64,000 nt of DNA from Pyrodictiaceae archaeon (GCA_027036135.1 JALVSY010000016.1:434001-498000); one strand, 5' to 3'. Shown: positions 1 through 9,926, numbered from the stretch's first letter. Numbers and translations are program-made. The notes: a model not told the origin generated them from the sequence alone.

Positions 1-33
1 GCATATCTATTCTATTATCTTAGGTGCCCTTGC

Positions 34-918
34 TTGGCTCGGGCGATTAGTGCGAGGCTCGTATTCCTAGCCGACGAGGCTGCCGGGTACGAGGCACGTG
101 GCTTGCTTGGCCAGCACGGTCTCTCGGTCCTTGTCGAGACGGTTGATGAGGGGGGCCAGGTTCACCGAGTATTGTTTGACACTGGGCAGTACGGGGGAGC
201 AGTTGTTCATAACGCTAGGCTCCTCGGCCTAGACCTCGCTAGCGTAGAGGCTATTGCGCTTAGTCATCACCACTATGACCATACTGGTGGGCTAAAGGAA
301 GTCCTGGAGGCAATAGGTAAGAGCACACCGGTAATCGGGCATGTCGACTTGTTTAAGCCCTCCATATACATAAGGGATAACAACATTAGGCTAGACATAG
401 GCATTCCCTACAACCGTGGCGAGCTCGAGGCCCTCGGAGCCAAGTTCCTGCTGCTCCGCCGCAGCATAGAGGTGGCTCCGGGTATCTATTGGCTTGGCGA
501 GATTCCCCGCGAGTACCCCGAGCTCGCCCCAGGGCTTCCCGGGAACTACACGATAAGTTATGATGGCGAACTAGTGCCTCATACCCTGCGAGATGATACG
601 GGCCTCGCAATCATGGTTGAGGGCTATGGGCTCATAGTTATAGGGGGTTGTAGCCATAGTGGCATAGTAAACATAGCTGCATATGCATCCAGGCTGCTAA
701 ACGAGGCACCCAGGCTAGTTACTGGCGGCTTCCACATGGTATCCATGAACGAGGAGAAGATAAGGGAGGCGGCGAGGGCGCTACGCGAGCTAGGTGTTGA
801 GGAGGTTCATACCGGGCACTGTACCGGGCTAAGAGCAGAGTGCATGTTACGCGAGATGTACCGGGACAAGTTCAACAAGATACATACAGGGTACGTGATA
901 GAGATTAAGGGCGAATAA
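34..918 (+). CDS. MBL-fold metallohydrolase (COG1237-like)
   Basis: Metallo-beta-lactamase fold enzyme of 294 residues. The zinc signature HHHYDHTGG lies at about residues 78-86, and further metal-ligand candidates are the GGCSHSG segment near 207-213 and the late TGHC segment. The arrangement fits the COG1237 group, which contains the archaeal enzyme that makes the ribofuranosylaminobenzene-linked pterin; substrate assignment is only an inference. The TTG start is chosen because an AGGTG ribosome site (22-26) sits 7 nt before it. The frame stays open to the window edge, so a longer N-terminus cannot be excluded. No clear operon partner; the next genes are on the other strand. Confidence 0.8.
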   Translation: MARAISARLVFLADEAAGYEARGLLGQHGLSVLVETVDEGGQVHRVLFDTGQYGGAVVHNARLLGLDLASVEAIALSHHHYDHTGGLKEVLEAIGKSTPVIGHVDLFKPSIYIRDNNIRLDIGIPYNRGELEALGAKFLLLRRSIEVAPGIYWLGEIPREYPELAPGLPGNYTISYDGELVPHTLRDDTGLAIMVEGYGLIVIGGCSHSGIVNIAAYASRLLNEAPRLVTGGFHMVSMNEEKIREAARALRELGVEEVHTGHCTGLRAECMLREMYRDKFNKIHTGYVIEIKGE

Positions 919-967
919 TGTTCTCGGCTTCTCCGAGGAGGACATGTATTAAGGCTGGGTAGTGATG

Positions 968-1219
968 CTAGCTGGCATGCTCAAGGGTATCGGCTGCTAG
1001 GACGAGGCTATACCAGTCCAGGCATCCCTGATAGCGCAGAGTGTCAGCGGCGTCGCGTAGGAGCTGGGCAGCGTACTCTAGATCGCTCTCGAAACCGCCA
1101 TAGCTCAGTACTTCTTCTAGGACGCGTAGCGCTTCCTCCATCTCTGGCAGTGTTCCACAGCTCTTGGCGACGCTCTGGACTATAGAGTATGCCTCCTCTA
1201 CTTGTCTTCTGTAAACCAT
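968..1219 (-). CDS. Small helical protein of unknown function
   Basis: An 83-residue, predicted all-helical, soluble acidic protein with no motif I recognise. It lies 24 nt downstream of the membrane-anchored protein at 1244-1876 on the same strand, so the two probably share a transcript. Coding is supported by the local codon pattern and by tight spacing, not by homology. Confidence 0.55.
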   Translation of the reverse strand: MVYRRQVEEAYSIVQSVAKSCGTLPEMEEALRVLEEVLSYGGFESDLEYAAQLLRDAADTLRYQGCLDWYSLVLAADTLEHAS

Positions 1220-1243
1220 AGCCTGGGTACCCTGTCTCTTGGG

Positions 1244-1876
1244 CTAGTGTCCTCCTAGGAGTGCTGAGCGGAGCTCCTGGACGAGTATATAGTTTATCGT
1301 GTTCTCGACGTAGTTCTGTATAGGTGTCGGGTCATTGTTCTTTAGTGCCTTTTCGAATATCTTTATTGTTTCCTCTGCCTGGGTTACATTCATCGTCTTG
1401 AGCGTATGAACTACTTGTGCTATAGTGGAGCCTGGGATCTCCTTTGCTGGCTTATTGAGAGCTATCTCTGCGAGTATCCTTGCAGCCTCCTCAGCGTTAC
1501 CAGTGCATTGATAGTACCTCTCCGCAGCGTAGTAGGCCTTCTCTATGCCTAGCACTAGGTTTGCTACATCCCGCCAATACTTCTCGGCTAGCACTGGCAC
1601 AGCATTATTTATCTCGGAGAATGGGTTAGACGAGTTAAGAGCCTTGGTTACTACTGGTCTTGTGGCGTCGCGTAGGAGGCGGAACTCGTCACGAATAGTG
1701 CTATTGTACTCTACTAAGAGGGCTCTTAGCTGCTCCGGGTTCTTGATACATGTAGTTGAGAGGCTCTTTACAACGGGGTGCTGATAAACTATGATAGGCG
1801 TCACGAGAGCGACTCCTATGAGTATGATAGCTAGTGTAGTGGCGTAAAGTGCTCTGCCCAAGCCACCATTCCCCAA
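1244..1876 (-). CDS. Membrane-anchored extracytoplasmic protein, unknown
   Basis: A 210-residue protein with one N-terminal hydrophobic segment (about residues 9-31) acting as signal anchor. The rest is a helical domain with two cysteines (about 43 and 124) and Asn-X-Ser/Thr sites, consistent with an exported, possibly glycosylated, domain. I do not recognise a family. It starts 30 nt after the glycosyltransferase gene region ends on the other side (1907-3070, same strand), so it may be the downstream member of that operon. Function unknown. Confidence 0.65.
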   Translation of the reverse strand: MGNGGLGRALYATTLAIILIGVALVTPIIVYQHPVVKSLSTTCIKNPEQLRALLVEYNSTIRDEFRLLRDATRPVVTKALNSSNPFSEINNAVPVLAEKYWRDVANLVLGIEKAYYAAERYYQCTGNAEEAARILAEIALNKPAKEIPGSTIAQVVHTLKTMNVTQAEETIKIFEKALKNNDPTPIQNYVENTINYILVQELRSALLGGH

Positions 1877-1906
1877 GTATATGGTTAAGGACCTTGTCTT
1901 CCAGGG

Positions 1907-3070
1907 CTAAAACGTCTTCCCTTTGCTTAGTCTCCCTCTAGAGGCCTGGCTGTGTAGGCTCCAGACACCGTATTGTGAGATGAGGTAGTTGGCTAGGAAG
2001 CCCACAACTATCCCTGTGAACCCGGCTAGTAGGTAGTTGACCCCTAGCTTTGTGAGCCCAATACCTATTACCAGGTAGCTCGTCATCGAGCCTAGTGCTG
2101 CCCCATGGTACCTAGCCCAGTAGCGAAGCCAGCCCCTTAGGCCCGGCTCTCTCCGCTTTCCCCGAAAGGTCCAGCGGTCGTGGAGAAAGAAGTTCCAAGT
2201 CAAACTAGTCTCGAACGCGGCTGGGAATGCGGCGTAATCTGTTATGCCGAGCACGCCCTTGAGTAGCCAGAGAACAGCTAGGTTCACAATAGTACCTGTA
2301 GCCCCCACGGTGACGAATTTCAAGGCGCGGTACTCGCCTAGCCTCAGAAGATCAAAGACATAGTCAAGCATAGCCCTGGGGCCTAGCTTGCTCTCGCCGC
2401 TATGCCTTTGCTCAAAGACGTAAGGCACCTCGGAGACCCTTGCACCCGGGGCCTTGGCGAGAATCTCTAAGAGAACCTTCCAGCTCCTTCCCTCGAGCCA
2501 TAGCCTCTTAACAAGGCTCCGCCTTACTAGGAAGAAACCACTCATGGGGTCACTTGTCCGCCGGGACTCAGCTAGCAAGACGTAGGCTAGGAGGCTTGCT
2601 ATACGTGAGATGAGCAACCTTATGCGGCTCCACCCTTTAACGCCTCCCCCCCTTGTATATCTCGAGGCAACGACGACGTCGGCCCCGCTCCTCAAAGCCT
2701 CCTCATATAGCCTGGGAACAACCTCGGGCGGATGCTGGAGATCAGCATCCATGATAACGATGAATTCTCCCCGGGCCTCGCGGAGTCCTCTAACAATAGC
2801 AGTGCCTAGTCCTCTCTCGCCTATTCTGCGAATAACACGGATAGGATACCCCTTCCTAGCTAGCTCTTGTGCTACTCTCCAAGTACCGTCGGGGCTATCA
2901 TCGTCAACAACTACTATCTCGTAGCTTATCCCCCTAAGAACCCTCGCTAGCCGATCAATGAGCAACTTTATGTTCTCTGCCTCGTTAAACGTAGGAACAA
3001 CGATGGATAATGTTACCGAGTTGCTCTTGACCTCGGTAGCCTGGCGGCTCCCCTTATCCTCGCTTTTCAT
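1907..3070 (-). CDS. GT2 polyprenyl-phosphate glycosyltransferase fused to GtrA membrane domain
   Basis: A 387-residue dolichol-phosphate mannose synthase-like enzyme that would transfer a sugar from a nucleotide donor to a polyprenyl phosphate at the membrane. Residues about 20-240 are a GT-A fold glycosyltransferase 2 domain: VVPTFNEAENI near 24-34, VDDDSPDGT near 55-63 and the metal-binding DAD at about 108-110. Residues about 245-375 carry four hydrophobic segments of the GtrA family. This DPM1-GtrA fusion is common in archaea. It follows a broken flippase on the same strand and belongs with the GT-C-like proteins at 10.5-14.5 kb in a lipid-linked glycosylation theme. The exact sugar is not readable. 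Confidence 0.9.
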   Translation of the reverse strand: MKSEDKGSRQATEVKSNSVTLSIVVPTFNEAENIKLLIDRLARVLRGISYEIVVVDDDSPDGTWRVAQELARKGYPIRVIRRIGERGLGTAIVRGLREARGEFIVIMDADLQHPPEVVPRLYEEALRSGADVVVASRYTRGGGVKGWSRIRLLISRIASLLAYVLLAESRRTSDPMSGFFLVRRSLVKRLWLEGRSWKVLLEILAKAPGARVSEVPYVFEQRHSGESKLGPRAMLDYVFDLLRLGEYRALKFVTVGATGTIVNLAVLWLLKGVLGITDYAAFPAAFETSLTWNFFLHDRWTFRGKRREPGLRGWLRYWARYHGAALGSMTSYLVIGIGLTKLGVNYLLAGFTGIVVGFLANYLISQYGVWSLHSQASRGRLSKGKTF

Positions 3071-3146
3071 TTCATCTGCTCCTCGGCACTACCTCTCGGC
3101 TCCATGCCTGGCATAGAGCAGTGAGTTAGCAAAAAGCCTTACAAGG

Positions 3147-4503
3147 CTAATAGCCTCCTCTCGGCGAAGAATGGATAGCGTGTATAGCTGCAGCACTGAT
3201 AGTGGCGGCAATGAACCCTGCTAGTAACTCGGCTAGAGGACCTAGGCCCAAGAGATAGGTAGGGGCGAAGAGGAGCTGCAAGCCCCACGTAGCAAGGATT
3301 ACCCTTGAGCCGGTGCCTAGTATGCGCAGAGCAAGAGCAGCGCAGCTAAGTTGGCTAGGAGAAACGCTAAGGCAGCACCGTTTAGCCCGAGAGGCCTAGC
3401 TAAGACAATTATCGCGGAGACCAGCACTGCTAGGCGAATGGCTCCTATAACTACTAGTCCTCTTTCATCCCTACGCTTATTAAGAATATTGACAGCAGCC
3501 TGGATAGCGACAAAAGGGACGATACTCAGAGGCATTACTAGGAACGCCGTACCTGCTAGGCCTGCTAGCTCGGGCTTTACCAGCCTAAGGGTAAACCGGG
3601 GAGCCACCACGAAGAACACAACAATAGGTGTTGACAAGCCAAGACCTATGCGTAACTGATCCTCTATCACGGCTTCCTTCCCGCTCTCAACGCTTATGGG
3701 CAAAGCAGCGGTCATTAACGCATTGGGTATCATTGAGAGAGCTAAGACAGCCATTAGGCTTATGTAGAGGGCCCCGGTGTTCACTGGCTTCCCGACTATT
3801 AGCGCGAACAAGTATATGCTAAGGACGCTCATAAGCTGCAACGAGACAGCTTGTGGATAATTAGAAGCAGTTAGGCCAAGTACTCTCTTCACATACCTTA
3901 CCGCCTTTGCAAGAGAGGCCTTCCTTCCCAGCCTAAGTAGCACGGTTGCGGCGAGGGCGAGCAAGACAAGGGGATAAGCAATGTACCCTGCAAGGGCTGC
4001 TGCTAGGCCGTAGCCCAGCACTGCGAGTAGTGTTCCTAGGAAGAGCTTTGTGAGAGAACCAGTGAGCAATGCACGGAAGTACGTGTTGAACTTCTCGAGG
4101 CCCACGAGGCCCTGGATTAGGGCATAGACGACAAGCTGAGAAAGGCCAGGAGAAACGAGAAGAACGAGTACCCCTGGTAGCCGAGCAAGGAGGCAAGCCC
4201 AGTAGCGAGTCCTCCAGCAAGCACGGCTAATCCAAAGCCAGCAATTGCGGCGGCCACGTAGCCGTCTTCTCGGAGTTCTGCTACCTCGCGAATAACTGCT
4301 AGCGGTAGCCCAGCCGATACCAGCGTGGTAGCGAGCATGGCGGCACTTATGATCTCCGATGCCTCGCCCAGGTTACGTAGCCCTATTAGCCGGGGCATAA
4401 TGAGCCAGAAGAGTAGCCCGGTAAGAGATACGCTGAGGTTTCCCAGCACTATCCAGGAGCCACCAACAAACGCCTTTACAGATTCCCTGCTTAACTCGCT
4501 CAC
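3147..4503 (-). pseudogene. Wzx-type polysaccharide flippase, two frameshifts
   Basis: Integral membrane flippase of the MATE/Wzx (polysaccharide biosynthesis protein) type, interrupted twice. Frame 1 (4503 to 4117, GTG start) gives the N-terminal 128 residues and stops. Frame 2 (down to 3317) resumes directly with a segment reading VYALIQGLVGLEKFNTYF and supplies the middle 260 residues. At about 3325-3335 the hydrophobic reading moves to a third frame (reading ALRILGTGSRVILAT and on) that stops at 3147. Each shift fits one missing base. Joined, the product is about 450 residues, the normal length for the family. It lies just upstream of the GT2-GtrA gene on the same strand. It may be a decayed gene or carry assembly errors; protein sequence in each frame is well kept, so the breaks are recent at most. 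Confidence 0.75.
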
Positions 4504-4674
4504 ATCGAGACACCCGCTGATCAGAGAGCCCTACTGGTCAAGAGCTGTTGGGGCAGCAGGCCACTTGTCTCAGCGACACAGCTTGGTTTGAAGAGAAAGA
4601 ATAGTTTTCTCCCAGCATAGACCCAGAGGCTTGTGGAGCAGTAGTAGATGAACCTAATGGGAGGCACAGTAATT

Positions 4675-5778
4675 ATGCCTAGTCTCCGCTGCACTAAGTG
4701 CGGCCACGAATTCTCCCTGGACGATGCCAGGCTCATAGTGCCTCGTTGTCCTCGCTGCGGTGAAGTACTAGAGATAATCGGTGAGGAGCCTGTTTGGAGG
4801 CCCCGGGGCTCCGGGCTTGCTCGCTACTCCTCCATGCTCGTAATTAAGCCCGTGATGTACCGCGGCGAGGGAGGAACACAGCTCGTAGTTGAGGAGTACC
4901 GGGGTCTACGCCTATGGTTCAAGCTCGAGTACACGAACCCATCTGGTAGCTTCAAGGACCGCGGCTCCGCCCTAGCGCTTTCACACGCATCTATGCTCGG
5001 GGTTAGCTGCGTTGTCGAGGACTCCTCGGGTAATGCAGGACTAGCGGTTGCTAGGACAGCCCGCATCAGCGGAATGGAGGCCCTAATCGTTGTCCCCAGG
5101 GATGCGCCGGAGGGCAAGAAGCGCGCCATAAGGCTCCTCGGCGCAGGGCTCGTGGAGGCCGAGACGCGTGCTGCCGCAGCTTCTCTAGCCTCTAAGCTGG
5201 CTAGGGAGAAGAACTGCTACTATGTATATCACCTGGGCAACCCGTTCTTCATCCAGGGTCTCGAGACAATAGCCTACGAGGTCTATGAGCAGGAAGGTGT
5301 GCCAGACGCTGTTATAGCTCCATTTGGCTCCGGTGGTCTCTTCCTCGGCATAGCCCGGGGCTTTGAGAAGCTAAGAAGCCTGGGACTAGCGAGGAAACAG
5401 CCAGTAATGATAGCTGTCCAGGGCGTTGAGGTCCACCCCTTATATGATGCTGTTCATGGCTCAGTAGTGGCTAGTGGCTCCTCGCAGCTAGCTGACGGGA
5501 TACGTGTCCCCGATCCACCGCTGCTTAGCCAAGGAGCCAGGGTTGTCAAGGAATCTAGGGGCAGAGTAATCCTGGTGAACGATGAGGAGATTACTAGGGC
5601 GCTTCAAGGGCTCGTGGATAGGGGCTTCATAGTGGAGCCTACATCAGCTTCTGCGTTAGCAGCCCTAGACAAGATTATTGATGAGCTAAGAGAGAATGGT
5701 GTCCGCGACGTCTTGTTACCGTTGACTGGTAGCGGTCTCAAGGTTCTCGACGAGCTCGTAAAGCTTCTTGGAGCCTAG
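4675..5778 (+). CDS. thrC: Threonine synthase
   Basis: PLP-dependent enzyme converting O-phosphohomoserine to threonine in the cytoplasm. The N-terminus carries a zinc-ribbon with cysteines at about 6, 9, 25 and 28, typical of archaeal threonine synthases. The PLP lysine is in NPSGSFKDRGSA (Lys about 94), and a Gly-rich phosphate-binding loop (FGSGGLFLG) follows near residue 220. At 367 residues it has the family length. I prefer the ATG at 4675 over two earlier in-frame ATGs because GGGAGG (4659-4664) is 10 nt before it. The 3' end overlaps the convergent MFS gene by 41 nt. A cysteate or related PLP synthase is a less likely alternative. Confidence 0.9.
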   Translation: MPSLRCTKCGHEFSLDDARLIVPRCPRCGEVLEIIGEEPVWRPRGSGLARYSSMLVIKPVMYRGEGGTQLVVEEYRGLRLWFKLEYTNPSGSFKDRGSALALSHASMLGVSCVVEDSSGNAGLAVARTARISGMEALIVVPRDAPEGKKRAIRLLGAGLVEAETRAAAASLASKLAREKNCYYVYHLGNPFFIQGLETIAYEVYEQEGVPDAVIAPFGSGGLFLGIARGFEKLRSLGLARKQPVMIAVQGVEVHPLYDAVHGSVVASGSSQLADGIRVPDPPLLSQGARVVKESRGRVILVNDEEITRALQGLVDRGFIVEPTSASALAALDKIIDELRENGVRDVLLPLTGSGLKVLDELVKLLGA

Positions 5779-7123
5779 CCTCCCTTTCCCAGGCCTCCTC
5801 GACTGCTAGGGGGTCGTAGAGCCAGGCCAGGAACGCTACGCCTATGAGGCCGAGTGCCGCCGAGAGCAAGAACACTATCTCTACCCCGGGTAACCCAGCG
5901 ACTTGCTTGCCGTAGAGATACTTGTAGAGAGGCCCACCTATCAGCGGCCCAGCAACCATCCCAGCATTAAAGAATGCTTGTTGTAGGCCGAACACCCTGC
6001 CACGTAGACGAGCAGGCACTAGCTCAGCTTGAATAGCTCTCAGCAAGGGTATAGAGATATTCATAGCAATGTTGAGCACAGCGGCTATTGCTACGAACTC
6101 CCAGTAGCCCCTAACAAGCCCCATTACTGCTAGGAAGAACCTCGCAACAAGATAGACTAGAACGAGGACCCGCTTACGCGCCACAGCATTAAGCCTATCA
6201 GCTATATGGGCAGCAGGGTATGAGACCACTAAGCCAGCTGTACCAGCAATAAGCATTATGGATGCAACCCTAGTCGGCGTCTTAGCTATGAAGTCCAATA
6301 CGTAGACAAGTACTATGCTCGACATTATGCCCACGGCTATGCCGTTCATCAAGCCATTGATGTAGAAGGCTAAGAGGCCCCGCTTAACCGCCAACGGTAA
6401 CTGGAGCAAGCCTCCATGAAATCTCGTCTTACCGCGATGTTCAGCCTCTCTACTCTCCCCGAGCGTCTCCTTGACGAGGAAGGCTAGGAAGACGCCTGGA
6501 AGAGTCGCAGCAGTTATTATTATGAAGGGCATCCGGAGCACAGCGAGCACGCCTTCACTCGCATAGAGCCTCTTGCTTACCTCGTACGCGGCCCCGCCAA
6601 TCACGGGGCCAACGATGTTACCGACATTGCTAGCTATAACGTATAGGCTTAGGGCCCGTGTCCGGAACTCTGGCCTAACACTCTCAACTATGAGGGTCTC
6701 AGCAACAGGCCATACTAGGGCAGAAGCAACGCCCTGCACGGCTCTGAGAACTATTAGTTGCCAAACACTAGTCGTCAACGCGTAGAGGATGCCGAGTACA
6801 GCGTAGAGAATCATCCCGGAAACAATCATTGCCTTCCGGCCTAGGCGGTCACTAATCCACCCCGAGACGGCTGCTAGAACAGCCCTTGTCCCCATGAAAG
6901 CCGATACAAGGACACCTATCTCCACGGCAGCGCGATAGGCGTGGAGCGAGCCAACATGCTCAGGTAGTTGTCGCAGCACGCCCTTGAGCGCAAGGATGTA
7001 GTAGGGCACGATGAGGTTAGCGGCGCTGAACCCTAACGGTATGAGAAACGATATTATCACTAAGGCCACTAGGTTGACCCTATATATGGTGGCTCCTCGT
7101 AGCCCCTGTCTCGTTCCCGGCAT
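5738..7123 (-). CDS. MFS transporter
   Basis: Major facilitator with 12 predicted membrane segments in about 461 residues. The signature between segments 2 and 3 (GWISDRLGRKAMI) and its second-half counterpart (AAHIADRLNAVARKRV) are visible, as is a 'GPVIGG' type segment 5 motif twice. This supports a drug or metabolite efflux-type carrier; substrate unknown. The ATG at 7123 is chosen because an earlier GTG-type start at 7222 would run into the promoter zone of the divergent gene at 7261 and adds a non-conserved leader. Convergent with thrC. Confidence 0.85.
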   Translation of the reverse strand: MPGTRQGLRGATIYRVNLVALVIISFLIPLGFSAANLIVPYYILALKGVLRQLPEHVGSLHAYRAAVEIGVLVSAFMGTRAVLAAVSGWISDRLGRKAMIVSGMILYAVLGILYALTTSVWQLIVLRAVQGVASALVWPVAETLIVESVRPEFRTRALSLYVIASNVGNIVGPVIGGAAYEVSKRLYASEGVLAVLRMPFIIITAATLPGVFLAFLVKETLGESREAEHRGKTRFHGGLLQLPLAVKRGLLAFYINGLMNGIAVGIMSSIVLVYVLDFIAKTPTRVASIMLIAGTAGLVVSYPAAHIADRLNAVARKRVLVLVYLVARFFLAVMGLVRGYWEFVAIAAVLNIAMNISIPLLRAIQAELVPARLRGRVFGLQQAFFNAGMVAGPLIGGPLYKYLYGKQVAGLPGVEIVFLLSAALGLIGVAFLAWLYDPLAVEEAWEREARLQEALRARREP

Positions 7124-7260
7124 AGCCTCGCCTGCCTCTAGTTCGCCAGCCGATGTATCGGCTCTAGATATAAGCTCCTGGTTATTAGGTTTACCCAGAA
7201 AGCAACAACACAACCCATACAAGCCACAGTATTATCTAAAATACCCCGAGGAGTCCTGCC

Positions 7261-7731
7261 ATGAGCCTCCTTAAGCCCCTTAGCCCGGCACGAGTCTTCT
7301 TCGCAAAGCTAGGGAGGGGAGCCAAGCTACCAGACGCTATAACAGAACTAGCGCTCGAAACAAGGTCAGAGTTCTTAATGGTTACGGCTATAGGTGGGTT
7401 CGCGAGAGCAAGACTAGCAGTATACGAGCAGACAACAACTACATACCACTACGTCAATGCAGAGCCTCTAGAGAACCATGTACTAGAGGTAATCACACTA
7501 AATGGTAATATAGTCTGCAAGAACAATGAGTGTAAACCACACCTACACGCAATAGTCGCGAGGAAGCCAGGCGAGCCACTAGCAGGGCACTTAGTAGAGG
7601 CCGAGGTTAATCCATTCCTAGAAGTCTTCTTCATAGACCCAGCGATACCGGGGAATGAGGCAGTAGAGGCACTTAGGCATAGATTCGAGCTAAGAACTAG
7701 TATAAAGCCCCTAGAGACAAGCGTAGAGTAA
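7261..7731 (+). CDS. PPC/DUF296 domain protein
   Basis: A 156-residue protein of the plants-and-prokaryotes conserved domain. The diagnostic segment HLHAIVARKP followed by LAGHLVEAEVNPFLEVF is present around residues 100-128. In plants this domain is linked to AT-hook DNA binding; prokaryotic versions are stand-alone trimers with proposed DNA-binding or metabolic roles. It is divergently transcribed from the MFS gene. Here two cysteines (about 81 and 86, CKNNEC) occur in the loop before the HLH motif. Function beyond family membership is unknown. Confidence 0.85.
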   Translation: MSLLKPLSPARVFFAKLGRGAKLPDAITELALETRSEFLMVTAIGGFARARLAVYEQTTTTYHYVNAEPLENHVLEVITLNGNIVCKNNECKPHLHAIVARKPGEPLAGHLVEAEVNPFLEVFFIDPAIPGNEAVEALRHRFELRTSIKPLETSVE

Positions 7732-7777
7732 AAATATTGAAATAAGGCTAGGCTATGTATTCTTTGTCCTATATGCC

Positions 7778-9232
7778 TTAGCCTTTTGTTACAGCTATTG
7801 GTCTTAGCCTTACTACTATCTTTGCTATGCCCACTTTCTGGGCAACGAACGCCACTCTGTCAACATCCTTGTATGCCTCCGGCATCTCTTCAACAACTGT
7901 TGCTCTATCACTCGCCCTTATCAGTATGCCCTTGGCCTCTAGCTCCCTTACTACTTGTGAGTATGTTTTCGTCCTCTTTGCTGCTGCTCTGCTCATCCAC
8001 CTACCGGCTCCATGCGGTGCAGTGTACCATGCCCTGGCTCCGCTTGGGACGCCTACGAGTATGTAGCTTGCTGTACCCATGCTACCCGGTATTAGGACTG
8101 GTTGGCCTATTGACTGGTAGTCCTTGGGCATCTCTGGGTGCCCTGGCGGGAACGCCCTTGTCGCTCCCTTGCGGTGCACTATTAGCTTCATCCTCTTGCC
8201 GTCAACGTCGTGCTCCTCTATCTTGGCGATGTTGTGGGCAACGTCGTAGACTAGTCTCATGCCTAGCTGGTCTGGGTCGCGGTGGAAGACCTTCTTGAAG
8301 CTCTCCCTTGTCCAGTAGGTTATGAGCTGCCTATTCGTCCAGGCAAAGTTGGCGGCGGCAGCCATTGCTCGTATGTAGTCTTGTGCCTCCCTACTACTAT
8401 AGGGCACGCTTGCGAGTTCTCTGTCTGGAGGCCTTATGCCATACTTCCTCATGGCGCGCTCCATTATCATGAGGTAGTCGCTAGCTACTTGGTGGCCGAG
8501 TCCACGGCTACCAGTATGGATCATTACCGTTACCTGGCCCTCGTGGGTAATGCCCATGGCCTTGGCTATAGCCGGGTCATATATCTTGTCAACAACCTGT
8601 ACCTCGAGGAAGTGGTTACCGCTGCCCAGGGTGCCTAGCTGTGCAGCTCCTCGCTGCTTAGCCCTCCTGCTGACCTTGCTGGCATCTGCTAGCTTCCAGC
8701 TCCCCTTCTCCTCTATGTGCTCTGGGTCCTCTGGCCACGCATAGCCCTTCTCAACGGCCCAGTCAACTCCCTCGTTTAGTACGCGGTCAAGCTCCTGGAT
8801 ACTCACCCTAACCTTGCCGGTGCTGCCGAGCCCGCTTGGCACGTTCCGGAACAACTCGTCTATTAGCTCGCGTAGCTTCGGCTTAACATCCTTTATGTCT
8901 AGATCGGTGCGGATAACCCTGACACCACAGTTAATATCGTAGCCCACGCCGCCAGGGCTAATGACGCCATCCTCGTCTATGCTCATTGCAGCTACTCCGC
9001 CAATAGGGAACCCATAGCCCTGATGCCCGTCGGGCATAACGATGCTATACTTCTGGATACCATGGAGGCAAGCAACATTGGCTGCTTGTACGAGCGTTAG
9101 ATCACCTTTCATCTTCTCGAGGAGGAACTCGTCAGCGAATATTATGGCTGGTACCCTCATACAGCCCTTGGCTCCCTTAGGTATCATCCACTCATAGTCA
9201 CTTATCTTCTCGAGACGAATATTGACTACCAT
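7778..9232 (-). CDS. rtcB: RNA-splicing ligase RtcB
   Basis: GTP- and Mn-dependent 3'-5' RNA ligase that joins tRNA exons after intron removal by the archaeal splicing endonuclease. Family landmarks: GVGYDINCGVR near 95-105 (metal-binding Cys), LGSGNHFLEV near 200, IHTGSRGLGHQV near 240, and HGAGRWMSR near 405, whose His is the guanylylation site. The 484-residue length shows no intein, which many rtcB genes carry. Start at ATG 9232. Stand-alone gene, well conserved. Confidence 0.97.
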   Translation of the reverse strand: MVVNIRLEKISDYEWMIPKGAKGCMRVPAIIFADEFLLEKMKGDLTLVQAANVACLHGIQKYSIVMPDGHQGYGFPIGGVAAMSIDEDGVISPGGVGYDINCGVRVIRTDLDIKDVKPKLRELIDELFRNVPSGLGSTGKVRVSIQELDRVLNEGVDWAVEKGYAWPEDPEHIEEKGSWKLADASKVSRRAKQRGAAQLGTLGSGNHFLEVQVVDKIYDPAIAKAMGITHEGQVTVMIHTGSRGLGHQVASDYLMIMERAMRKYGIRPPDRELASVPYSSREAQDYIRAMAAAANFAWTNRQLITYWTRESFKKVFHRDPDQLGMRLVYDVAHNIAKIEEHDVDGKRMKLIVHRKGATRAFPPGHPEMPKDYQSIGQPVLIPGSMGTASYILVGVPSGARAWYTAPHGAGRWMSRAAAKRTKTYSQVVRELEAKGILIRASDRATVVEEMPEAYKDVDRVAFVAQKVGIAKIVVRLRPIAVTKG

Positions 9233-9320
9233 TTAGCGGTCACCCGCCCCACTTGCTTCTCCGAAAACTTTTCTCCTAAGATATAGGCTACGATGCCCAG
9301 GGCCCGTTATAAGCGTGTGT

Positions 9321-9926
9321 TTAACTCCCCCGCTTCTTGACGACATAGAGCCCGTTATTCGTGGTAAAGGCTCTACCAGCACTATGCATTGCTATCCTCG
9401 CTCTACGTATCTCCCAGCCATAGTGCGTATTGAACAATGACTCATCAACATAGGCAGTAACTACATCAGCTACTACCAGGTAAACATCTTCGGCTAGATC
9501 ATCCAACAACCTGTGTACCTTAGCTTCTACTATCCCTATTGGCCGCGGCCTACTAAGCCTAGGAGCCCCGGTAACCGTGTCCCGGGAGACCTCTGCGCCG
9601 AGGACACTAAGCTTATTCACTCTGCGCCCACTAGTAGTCCCAGCACCATAGATGAAATCAACGTTCTCAACACCCAGGACATTAACCGTGAAGATGCCCG
9701 AGGCCTTGATGAGTTCGGTTGTATAGGCCTCCTTCTCGAGCGCAGCCACGATCCTCGGAGGCTCCTCGCTAAAGGGCATAACCCAGGAAGCAGCCATAAA
9801 GTTCACTCTCCCAGCGTGCTCGGCGAGGACGATGTACACTGGGCGTGGATGGAGAACATAGTACCACTTCTCACCCGTGTCTATGTAGCCGCGAGGCGCC
9901 AAGGCCCTTGCACCCTTCTTAATCAC
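9321..9926 (-). CDS. Flavin reductase-like FMN-binding protein
   Basis: About 202 residues with the split-barrel flavin reductase fold: a short strand-rich start (RPVYIVLAEHAGRVNFMAASW), then EEPPRIVAALEKEAYTTELIKASGIFTVNVLG, the typical substrate and FMN-phosphate region, and a C-terminal 'GIVEAKVHRLL..YLVVADVV' pair of strands. Members reduce FMN with NAD(P)H or simply bind FMN. I place the start at GTG 9926: a TATA-like CTATTTTA (about 9949-9956, minus strand) is about 25 nt upstream, which fits a leaderless message, while longer versions would overlap the divergent gene at 9971. Confidence 0.75.
   Translation of the reverse strand: MIKKGARALAPRGYIDTGEKWYYVLHPRPVYIVLAEHAGRVNFMAASWVMPFSEEPPRIVAALEKEAYTTELIKASGIFTVNVLGVENVDFIYGAGTTSGRRVNKLSVLGAEVSRDTVTGAPRLSRPRPIGIVEAKVHRLLDDLAEDVYLVVADVVTAYVDESLFNTHYGWEIRRARIAMHSAGRAFTTNNGLYVVKKRGS

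Noticed and set aside
7786-8298. Long open frame antisense to rtcB
   Set aside because: Leu/Ser-rich shadow of a highly conserved gene on the other strand; no ribosome site.
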